DNA from: Chaetoderma sp. LZ-2023a
Lineage: Eukaryota > Mollusca > Caudofoveata > Chaetodermatida > Chaetodermatidae
DNA length: 64,000 nucleotides
Reading direction: 5' to 3'
Assembly (NCBI GenBank): GCA_034401795.1
Contig: CM067374.1
Coordinates: 98,986,860 to 99,050,859 of the forward strand
Below the pieces are notes generated by a model. It saw only the letters and a list, made by a program, of their open reading frames with translations, was not told the DNA's origin and made no database searches. Shown one piece after another: positions 1-9,441 of this stretch. Both the position numbers and the translations under genes were made by a program. The stretch's first letter is position 1, and every line of letters starts with the position of its first letter.

Positions 1-185
1 TAGACAGTGTAATTGAGAAAGGAGATAAATGTAATACAATATCAGATGTCTGTTGGGAGGAAGGCAAAGGGGTAGGATATTGCCAAACAAGATTATGGAG
101 AGGTTTTAACCTGTAAAGCATGTGCACGCTTAGGCATAGTCGCAATGGTTAGCATTGCAGCCAATTTACACAAACGTCGTAGAGC

Positions 186-1990
186 TTACATTACAGCAAC
201 GATACAAGCAATAGCGATGGCCATAGAAACATAAGCAATGATTTCAGGATCAACAAGTGCATATGTTGATGGGGGTGTCCATTCGTTTAAAATGGGTCCA
301 GCCAAGGATTGATAGATAGGTCTGTTTTTTCTTAACCAAGGAAATAGCTTTTGATAAATCCAAATCAAGACGGTTACCAGTTGCAATTAAATCATGAGTT
401 GGAATATTAATATGAGGGATTTTAAATGCTAGGGGACTATGTATTAGTGTATCACCTATAAAATCAGTCAAATTAGTACTCGAGAAGCCATATGATTTAA
501 TTATAGTGTTCTTAATGTCATGACAGTTTGTGAGCCATGGGGAAATATAACATTTATCAGCAAGTAAGCTGCACTGACATGGCAAGTTGAATGTACAAAA
601 CATACAACCTGGAGTCTTGTGGACAGTTTTACCACATGTTAGTGTCAGTGGTGTAATATTAGACACAAAGACTGTGGCAGGTTCAATCTGAAGAATAGAA
701 GGAGTAGTATTGTTGTGCCAAGACTGAACGTACATAAGCTAATAACATCATCCAGTTGATTGTGATATATGGCTGTCAGACAGGATGGTTGGCTGATAGG
801 CAATGTGGCTAGCATGTGGGAAGAGTGCTTTATGCGATTCCCTGTACACATCCCATAGTCACTAGCTGACATATGAATATAGCTATCATTAGAGATAGCT
901 AGATACGGTGAAATGTTTGTAACTTGTGTAGTTAAAGGCAAACTTTCATTGACCGGAACAGGATATGTATACACATGATATATATATCATAAAAGTTCAC
1001 ATGTTCTGTCACAGGAATATGAATGTTTATTACAATAGCCTTGTTTAATAAATACGCATCGACATGCTGGTTCCGGTAGTAGAATGCAGTGTCTATGTGG
1101 GCTAAGTGAAAGGTAGGATATTTAGAAGCCGAAGTGGATAGAATAGTATTCAAGACATCTTGAAGGTGTAGCTGTTGGAACTAAGACCGGGGATAAACGA
1201 TGGTGGACAAGTTCATTAACTGCAACAGTGAACTGTTGCAAAGCAGACTCAATCTGAATACATTTCTGAATAATCTCAAGCATAAAATGAGTCAGTGATA
1301 GCCATTGATCCTGTAATGATTGCGTAATATTTGTGACAGTCTTCTGCATGTGCTGTAAATCTTGATGTGTCTGTTTGATGGCTAAAATATGTGTATGAAA
1401 TCTCATATTAGCAGCTTTCATAAATGACGACATCTGCATTTCATGATTTCTAAATAGCTTGTCATCCGCATTGACATGTTAAACAATCTTACTGAGATGC
1501 AATCCCAAACGTTTCAAATCTGATTCCGTAACCAGACCAAACAAAGGATGAGCTGCCTGACCTATGAAGGACAATATAGCTCGTCGGGACCTAGAGTTTG
1601 GCGTTGTCACATGGACATCACGAGGAAAGGTTTCCTCTATTATATGTGGTGTTGATCTAACATCAGTCATTATAGATGCTCTCACAGTCGAAATATAATC
1701 AAATGTGCATCTAGCCTGAAAGGAATATAAAGTTTTACTCTCATTCTCAGCAAGAATGTGCCAGGTAAGAATGAGCATGGACCTCCATGTGGTACAATAC
1801 CCATGCTATGATCAGGTACCTGAATACTAAGTGAATGAACCCATTTCTGCTTGGAGAAATCTGTCTGGGCCACCCTGTGATAAATCATCCCAAAATTTGA
1901 TCTCTGAACCATGTGCTGGTACGGTTTTGCATGGACGGACGAAAGCAATGTCATTGTGACTAGGACAAACATCCTGAATAAGTCTGAAAT
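186..1990 (-). pseudogene. Remnant of F-like envelope gene of the old Gypsy element
   Basis: Several short open stretches on the minus strand add up to an envelope of the baculovirus-F / errantivirus type. The N-terminal piece opens with a hydrophobic signal-peptide-like run (MFVLVTMTLLSSVHA). A later piece carries a basic cleavage-like site (RSRRA) followed by a fusion-peptide-like segment, SFIGQAAHPLFGLVTESDL, which matches the FG..hpLFG.xT.xDl pattern of this family. A hydrophobic run near 190-240 could be the membrane anchor. The gene is broken in many places and is treated as a fossil. It lies directly downstream of integrase, as env does in this group. Confidence 0.75.
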
Positions 1991-2208
1991 GGAAAAAAAA
2001 TATTTTAAAATGTGTGGGAAAATAGAAAGTCAAGATTTCAATCAGGCATTCATATAATACAACCATATATACTTTCAATCAAACCAAAAAAAATCAATAG
2101 AGTAGATAGAGTTGACTTGTACAGGAATGTTCAACCACCCCTGTGCACAAGGGTAGGTCGGATCACTAGTCCAACTATGCATGATGCTTCTGTATGTGTT
2201 TCTGTCGC

Positions 2209-3480
2209 TTACCAGTATGTGTGTTTTATATGATATTCCCTAATGAGTTGTTGCGGTATTGTATCACGAAGCTGCCATATGGGTAAGGAAGCTTTATTCT
2301 TCCATCTGATTTTGTAATATTTCAGTGCTTTATGATTTCTACATGCAAGTATTCGATTCACTTCCAAGGTTGGTTGTATTGTTATGTCATCATCAGCATT
2401 CTCATTATGTGTCAATGGGATTGGTGTGAGGGCAGGTGTGGGGTCAATATGTGTATCAATCTCTCTTTGTGGAGATGATTCTCGTTCATCATCTAAGTCC
2501 AGTATGAGTTCAGGATTCAGTTCCTCTGTGGCATCCATCAATGCTGGTGGTAGATTAGTTGGCCGCACATTTTCGCAGTTTGTATGTGACATCACTCTGA
2601 TTGATGCAAATGTAATAAGGTCCAACATAGCGGTCTATTAGCTTTGGTGATAAACCAGTAAGAGCTCTGGCACACAATAACCACAATAACCAAACCATCT
2701 GACCAATATTGTATGATGGGGTGGCAGTATTCTTATCATAATACTCCTTGTAGCGCTTCTGTGCTTGTACAATGTTGCCATGTGCAATTTCGCATGTGAC
2801 CTCAAAATCATGCATGATAGTCTGAAAATGTGAATGTGGACATAGCCGGTATTGATGGAGGAGGTTGAATACTATCATCAATAGGCAAACGAGCTTCACG
2901 ACCATGTAATATGAAATACGGGCCTAAAAGGGTGGATTGAGTAGCAGATGCAAAGCAAACTCCTGCTAGCACACTTGGAAGGAGATCGGTCCAATTAGTT
3001 TGGTCCTCATTACAGTAGGCTCGTAGGACTTTAATAATGTTGCTGTTAAACCGTTCGACCATACCATTACACATAGGATGATAGGCACTCGTGGCTCTTT
3101 TGTCGATGGAAAACTTTTAACAAAGCTGTTGAACCAGCTGTGACATAAAATCTGTGCCCTATCTGATACCAGTTCCTTAAAACAACCATACTGACATATT
3201 ATGTGATCATAGCGTATTCTAGCAGTAGTGTGTGCATCTGTATTTTTCACAGGAATAGCTTCAGGCCACTTTGAATATGCATCTATGATTAGAATGATAT
3301 GTTTATACCCTTCTGGGGTGGGCACAAATGGCCCTAGAAAATCAACATGTAATCTTTCAAAAATATCACCCACAGGTATGGGGTGGAGTGGTGCAGGTTT
3401 TGAAGAAACATGTCGTTTTGTCTGTTGGCAGGTTAAGCATGATTTAACATAGTATTGTACATCTGAATACAAACCATCCC
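2209..3480 (-). pseudogene. Remnant of integrase with chromodomain-like C-terminus
   Basis: The minus-strand fragments show a partial zinc-binding region (SCLTCQQTK), the integrase core (LHVDFLGPFVPTPEGYKHI... DAYSKWPEAIP), and a C-terminal part with EVNRILACRNHKALKYYKIRW. That last segment resembles the chromodomain found at the end of some Ty3/Gypsy integrases. Sequence similarity is clear but the frame is repeatedly interrupted, so this is a fossil. A chromodomain-like tail together with an env gene is a less usual combination. Confidence 0.75.
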
Positions 3481-3557
3481 ATAGAATTTGTTTCTGATAA
3501 ACGAGTGTGTGCGGCCTATGCCACCATGACCTGCTAATCAGCTGTCATGATATGACT

Positions 3558-6150
3558 TTAATACTTCATCATGAAGAGAAGTTTTAAATGCTTTTTGCCT
3601 GGCATGTAAACCATGTCATAATCATATTGTTTCAGAAATAGTGCCCATCTAGCGAGTCTTCCAGTGCCATCTGTTGTTGTGTGTAGCCATTTCAAAGCTG
3701 TGTGATCAGTCTGTATAATAAATTTCTTATGAGCGTGTTTGTTTCTGCATCTGATAGTGATCTTCCACAATAACTTATTACATAATACTTATCATTATCA
3801 TCGCTTTGTCCAAGAATGAAAGATATGGCAGTGCCACTAGCATCAATATATATAGTATAAAAGGTCTACTAAAATCAGGTAACCGCAATGTGGGTGGTGC
3901 TAATAGAGCTTCTTTGAGGATGTCAAATGCATGCTGGCATTCATCAGTCCAGACAAATTTGACATCTTTGCAAAGCAATCTGTTAAGTGGGGAAGTAATT
4001 TCAGCAAAATAAAATGAACAAAATCCTGTAAAGCTGCATACTTGTTTGACAGACTTAGGTCTTGGGTAGGTTCGAAGGACCTCAGTGTTTTCTGCATTTA
4101 CCTGCAATCCATTAGCTGTCAAGATATGACCCAGGAGAGACATATAAATACCATAAAACACCTGTTAACAGTAAAAAAACTTCATTTTCTATATAAATTA
4201 ATTTGTTATCTATAGTAAAATCTCATATTAATAAATATGTATGTATGCTATCAAGTTTAAAGTGTTAATAAGCAGTTGCTGCAACTGTTGTAATGGTCCT
4301 AAAATCAAAACTTGTACAAGTTTTATCGAAAGTCATAGATCATCTGTTGAGACAGAAAATCTCTTAACAAAACCTTCTTTCTATAATAAATTTCCTACTA
4401 GAATGTGTGTATATGAGTAACACTAACTTTAAAATGTCTATAATGATTGAAAGGCTCCAACTATGGTGTAAGAGATTTTATCTAAATTTGTCCAGGAACT
4501 GGATTATTTAATACAGATAATCAAACCCACCAACCCCCCCCCCACCTACCCCCCCCCCCAATAATATTTTATTACTGTCATGACTGTAGAGCATGGTTTG
4601 ATATTTAGAAATTACTAAGCACACTCGTTCGAGATGTGATGTGGACATGTTAACATCGCTACATTTGTGATTAATAAAACATATAAAAATATACATATAG
4701 GACTGCCACTGTGACTGAGTGTCAGTGTAGCTTTATCACGAAAACTGGTATCTAAATTTCAAGTCATAACAAACTCGAAAAAAATACAAACTGCATGCAT
4801 GCATACCTTATGCTGTACTATTTAAAGCTACAGAAATGAGTTCAGAAACATATGTTTAAAATCCGTTTAACGTTAATCTACTCAATTAATAATGCTTCGT
4901 TTGACGTTTGCGTTCTCCATAAAATGAAATCTCGCACATATCTCGGGAAATCTCAGGGGCCGCGATAGTTTGAGTTTGTTTGGTAGCGGTATAAACAGAG
5001 TTGTCAATCTCTGGATTATATGTCTCTGGACCCAGGTAAGTGATAGATGTATAAGCAAAACTACATTTAGAAGGTTTCAATTTAAGGCCTACGGAGCGAA
5101 ATCTCGCGAAAACATTAGTGAGGTGTGTTAGATGCTCAGAGAAGTCTTTACTAAATACTAATATGTCATCTATAGAGGCCATTGCATAATCCCATGTAAT
5201 TTGAAAACAACTACTACTGTTCCTCATTCCCTGGCTTAGAACATTAAAATGGAATAGTCCGAAACTCATAATAAATCCTGACTTATGGGCAGTGGCAGGG
5301 TCCAATGGTATTTGAAAGAAACTAGAAGTAACGTCTATTGAACTGAAAACCTTAGCATGTGACATAGCTACTTGGTCAGTAATATCCGCAAGCCTAGGAA
5401 TACTCCATGTCATTTCTGGTATAATTGTATTAAGTTCTCTTTAATCAACTGTAAAACGATAGGAATTACCACCTTTCTTCTTAACAAGAACAACAGGGGC
5501 ATGGTATGCTGTGGATGGTGGTGTCACCAATTCAGCATCGGCTAATTTCTGGACTTGAGTTTCAATGACACGACACATTTCAGGTGATGCTCTATAAAAC
5601 CCTTTCCTAACAGGAATATCATGATATGTGTGAATAGTGTGTGGTGGTAGCTTTGGTATGCTGATTTCTGCTATTTTTGTGGCAAAATATCACGATGTTG
5701 TCCTAATAGTTCTAACAACTCCCACCTCTGACCATCTGTCAAGTCAGAGTTCAGGTCAAACCCTAGCTCAGAGGCAATCTGAGCATAGTGCGATGCTAAA
5801 TCAGCTGCACTCCTCTCAGATGCCGTGTTAGTGTCAGCGGTCTCAGGTTTGTTTACATGTGTGGGAGCATGTACATGCTTGCTATTCGTGTCTGTGTTTG
5901 AAAGTGAGTGAATATCTATGCCAGACACATGATGTATTAGTGCTATGGGTGCGTGTGTTGATAAATTGACTTCAGAGTCTGTAGGATTATAAATCTGAAA
6001 TCCACAGCATTTTGCATTATGACACAAAAGAACGAGTGCATAGGGGATTTTGTTCTTCTAAATAAGCTTTTAATAGGCTCCAACAATATGCAATCTGTGG
6101 ATGTGGACTTTCTGATGGGGATAGATATATCTATACTATGGCACGCCAAG
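3558..6150 (-). pseudogene. Remnant of reverse transcriptase-RNase H, with upstream spacer
   Basis: Minus-strand pieces carry the Gypsy RT core (FSSIDVTSSFFQIPLDP, then IDDILVFS at the catalytic position), the RT thumb/connection region (LLGHILTANGLQV), and RNase H with its tether (HKKFIIQTDHTALKWLH, then the MVYMPGKKH end). The 5.67-6.15 kb part matches the spacer between protease and RT (YNPTDSEVNLSTHAPIA). It is broken in several places, and one interruption is the insertion annotated at 4136-5028. Confidence 0.8.
4136..5028. mobile_element. hAT-like non-autonomous DNA transposon inserted in the old Gypsy RT
   Basis: Gypsy RT similarity stops near 5030 and resumes near 4130. The gap is flanked by an 8-bp direct repeat, GACCCAGG (4128-4135 and 5029-5036). 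It has inverted ends: AGAGACATATAAAT reading in from the left, and CAGAGACATATAAT reading in from the right on the other strand. An 8-bp target duplication with CAGAG-type ends fits the hAT superfamily; one end base differs at the left. The 893-bp interior holds no transposase that I can see, and includes C-runs at 4524-4560. Inference: a non-autonomous hAT-type element that landed in the already resident Gypsy copy. Confidence 0.6.
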
Positions 6151-6800
6151 TAATCTTAAATGAAAAATAATAGCAAACGTACAATATTCTAGGCATATTT
6201 AGCGTATTTTCATGCAATCTAATGGAATATGAAATGATTTTCCATGTTGAGCACCCTATCATTGAAATTGAATTGTGCATAAAAACTATGCAACGTGGAT
6301 GAGTTTTATTTAAAATGTCTAGGTTGTGCCTCGTGAAAGGGTGGAACAGCCATTGAATAAGAAGAAGGGCTTCCCCAGTCGCAAGTAGGTCACAACCCGT
6401 AAACAAATCTTGTGACAGCTACATATTTTTCTTCTCCTACTCGCGTGTTTTAGTGTGTTCTCATGTATCAACTTCTTGGTGACAGCTTGATAGTGAATCA
6501 TATGAAGATATTTGTGGACTGGATAAAAAGAGGAAAACCACAGACTATTTCTCCACTCTTAGATAGGATTCTATTATACTGAACATACTATGTTCTACTG
6601 GATGGGTAGCTTTTTCTCCAGTCCAGTGCAATGCCTCGTATTCCGAGCAACATAATCCAATGATTAAATATGTTTATGTATTATATTTTCGTGGTACCAA
6701 TTGACTTCCTGTCGACCACTATGCTTACACTGCGATGACCAAATCTGTATTTTATTCGTATCTTCTATATTCATTTATTCAATAGTATAGTAGTATCTGC
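6151..6800. other. No gene seen; AT-rich spacer
   Basis: This stretch lies between the old Gypsy remnant and the motif cluster that precedes the LINE. Open frames are short, with no recognisable domain, and I see no structured repeat. Confidence 0.5.
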
Positions 6801-6806
6801 TCAGAT

Positions 6807-6950
6807 GCAGGTGGCACATTGCAGCTGACACTTGTTCAGACAATCTGTCACGCAATTAATTTAATAGGAACTGCTCAGGTGTAGGCAACATTCTGCAGCT
6901 GGCACTTGTTCAGAGACTCATCCTGGTGTAGGCGGCACACTGCAGCTGGC
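6807..6950 (+). repeat. Cluster A: three copies of a ~24-bp motif upstream of the SGNH ORF
   Basis: The motif GGTGTAGGCGGCACACTGCA (continuing GCTGGC) or a close variant occurs at about 6807-6829, 6879-6903 and 6925-6950. Spacing is irregular, so it is not a simple tandem array. The copies sit just upstream of the SGNH-like coding remnant at about 7003. Three more copies (7897-8176) precede the PHD ORF. The role is unknown; possibilities are LINE promoter or leader monomers or an RNA structure. Confidence 0.7.
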
Positions 6951-7002
6951 ACCCGGAATGTAACCAGAATATTATATACTATGCATACAAATGCCAGCAT
7001 AC

Positions 7003-7633
7003 ATAATCATTGTTGGTAGTTCAAGATCCAGACGAATTTAAGACTACCTATTAAACAGAAAATTCATAACCAAAGACACCATTGTATATGAGAACAGCAC
7101 AGGGGGTGCAACAACTGAAGACATTTTCAAAACAAGGGAGGTATTACACCAACATCCCACATACAGAATTGCTGTATGCATAGTAGGAGGAATATGTAGT
7201 CTAACAGAAGGGGCGAAGAGATCTGCTACACTCGAAGAAGGGAATACTTATATGAATTAAAAAGCGCCATAAATGAAATCATTGAATATACAAGCGACAG
7301 AGGATACTTCCTTATATATGGAACAATTATACCTTCATCACCTTCATCACTAAAGAGAGCAAAGGACTGGGCAATCGCCAAGGGAAAACTTACCTGCAGC
7401 AGTTTTTCTGAAGAAGAACTAGAACTGCAGCAATCCTCACTAGAAAGGGACATCATTGACATCAACAACTACATTATTACACAGTGCACAGAACAGAACG
7501 CTGCAACGATCAACCTGCACAAGGAGGTGGAAAAAGTCTCAAGAAAGGGAGTCAGCAAGAGTAGAAGAAGGAAAAAGAAAGTAACCAGATTGGACTATTC
7601 GCAATTGTATGACGGCGTACACTTTGACAGGCA
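7003..7633 (+). pseudogene. SGNH/GDSL-esterase-like ORF of the LINE, broken
   Basis: Translation of the plus strand gives an SGNH-hydrolase-like pattern. An opening IIVGSSRSRR corresponds to the block with the nucleophilic serine. AVCIVGGICSLTE resembles the block-III glycine region. After a frame change near 7250 there follow DRGYFLIYGTIIPSS and finally DYSQLYDGVHFD, which fits the block-V DxxH. The frame has a stop near 7036 and is interrupted near 7250, and ends at about 7633. Esterase domains of this fold are known in ORF1 of some CR1-like LINEs. An independent gene remnant cannot be excluded. The region after it to about 7850 still reads partly open. Confidence 0.6.
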
Positions 7634-7896
7634 TTGAAGGAGAGGGTGTACTCTAAAATCGGGAAGGTGCTCCAGTTTCATACCAAGTAGGACCACGCAT
7701 ACAAAAATCCCCCAGGACAACACTGCATCCGACACAACCCAGAGTGAACTAGAAGAAACCTGGAGCTTCAAACGCAGACGACTGTGAGGAACATACAGTA
7801 CCCTCGCTTCTGTTGCGCACAAGCAAGGCGAGTCAAAATATTGATAAACCCCTAACTGGGTCAGTGTGGGTGAAATTGTAAATAAATCAGTACTGA

Positions 7897-8176
7897 GGTA
7901 GGTAGCATATTGCAGCTGGCTTTTGTACTGGTGTATGGGTTATGTACATTCCTGGTAGTTATTCTATCTATAGTAATGGCTGAAACTGACTGCGACAGAA
8001 AATAAACAGAATACTATAAGACGACACCGAATGAGGAAATTCTTGATGTAACAGAGGTACAAAAAGTATTAAAAAGAATCTAGTGGAATGTACAAGCTGG
8101 CTTGGGTGTAGGCGGCACACCGCAGCTAACCTTCAGGTCAGTAATCCAAAACTGTAGGCGGCACACCGCAGCTAAC
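7897..8176 (+). repeat. Cluster B: three copies of the ~24-bp motif upstream of ORF1
   Basis: Variants of the cluster A motif occur at about 7897-7920 (GGTAGGTAGCATATTGCAGC), 8105-8130 and 8153-8176 (both GTAGGCGGCACACCGCAGCT). They lie 170-450 bp ahead of the PHD ORF, mirroring the position of cluster A ahead of the SGNH ORF. The last two copies are the closest pair. Confidence 0.7.
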
Positions 8177-8342
8177 GGTCTAGAGTTATTTAGAGTCCTA
8201 GTAACAAAAGCTCAACTTGACAGTGTCAGAAATTGATTTAAGGAGACACAAAACTAGTACAGGAATTTGTCAGTCATCTCTACAAAGAAATCTTTGCTCC
8301 AACTAAGACTAAATCAGTAGACTCGGGACAAGAGAACTGTGC

Positions 8343-9441
8343 ATGATGGCAGCCACTAAACAAAAACAAGATGCACCAACTTACAGTGACAAAGGAAAGA
8401 AAGATGCCGGGAAGTCCCTCCCACCAGGCAGGTTAAGAACCAGATCTAGAAACAACAGCAAAGCGCACTCTCCAAAAAAAGTCCTGAACCACTGTGGGAA
8501 TGATGAAGACGACAAGGCCTGGGACTGCGCAATCTGCACCAATGTGTTTACTGATCCCAACGAAATGATGATGGAGTGCCAGAGATGTAGGAAACACTAC
8601 TGCATAAAATGTTTAAATAAAATGGAGGAGGAATACAAATTATTAGAAAAGTCAGATTCAATGTGGTTTTGTGTGGGATGGCGAGAAATCATAGAGAAGA
8701 ACATTGTTACAGATCTGAAAATAGAAGAACGTTGCCAAGCCATTATGCAGGCATACAAAAACAGAATCTCAGTGATGGAGGATAAGATAGATCTTAAATG
8801 TGATGAATCTAAGGTCAAAGAAATAGTAAAAGAAGAATTAAACATGGCAATACACCAGACTGATGGTTCAAGCACAAGTCTAGCTAAGGAATCCAGCACA
8901 AACACATTCGAAACCGTAATTTCAGAGATAAACGAAAGAAAATCTAGGGAAAATAATATCATATATGGAGCAACAGAAGTAGATTCTCAATCCAGCGAAG
9001 AAAGGAAAAGAACAGATATGTAGCTGGCTACAGAAATAATGAACACTTGCAAAGTGAAAACCGAAGACGGAAGTATCATTAAAACATTAAGATTAGGTAG
9101 ATACAACAAAGAAGAAAGAAACAACAGTGAACAAAATCAAGGCAAAACCAAGAAACAATCAGGCAGATCCTTGATGGTAGTTCTTGAAAGCCAAGATAAA
9201 AAAAATCGAGTTGTTCAGGAACATACACATAATACAGAATACATCAGAATAAGAAACTTCAATGAATAAGGGTAGGGAATGATATCACCACATCAGAACG
9301 CAACAATGAGAAGAAACTCTATGAAGAGGCTAAAACCAGAGAAGCAAACTCATCGGGGGAATACAGGTTCAAAGTCCGAGGCCCTCCTTGGGCAAGAAAG
9401 GTAGTGCAGGTTCCAACCAAACCTCCACTACAAAAGTAACT
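8343..9441 (+). pseudogene. LINE ORF1 with PHD-type zinc finger, broken
   Basis: The start at 8343 is the first of a plausible ATG context. About residues 60-112 form a PHD-like finger: WDCAICTNVF, then CQRCRKHYCIKCL, then MWFCVGW. The last CxxC reads CVGW, so one zinc ligand appears lost. A coiled, charged linker follows, then NNIIYGATEV, which resembles the start of the RRM-like region of L2/CR1 ORF1 proteins. An in-frame TAG lies at 9021-9023, with the same frame continuing to 9269. A frame change near 9265 is needed to read on to the C-terminal RVGNDITTSERNN...KVRGPPWARKVV ending near 9441, a typical CR1/L2 ORF1 tail. ORF1 proteins bind nucleic acid and accompany the LINE RNA. Confidence 0.75.

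Larger units (their letters stand above)
1..6150 (-). mobile_element. Broken env-bearing Ty3/Gypsy element, pol-env part
   Basis: A degraded Ty3/Gypsy element read on the minus strand. Going from high to low coordinate it shows the protease-RT spacer, reverse transcriptase, RNase H, integrase ending in a chromodomain-like segment, and an F-like envelope. This is the expected gag-pol-env order with gag missing here. It is broken in many places (well over ten) and clearly old. The 3' LTR, if it survives, lies beyond base 1. The RT is interrupted by a DNA-transposon-like insertion at 4136-5028. A gag-protease remnant on the same strand at 37.9-39.3 kb holds the complementary part of such an element and may belong to it. 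Confidence 0.85.
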
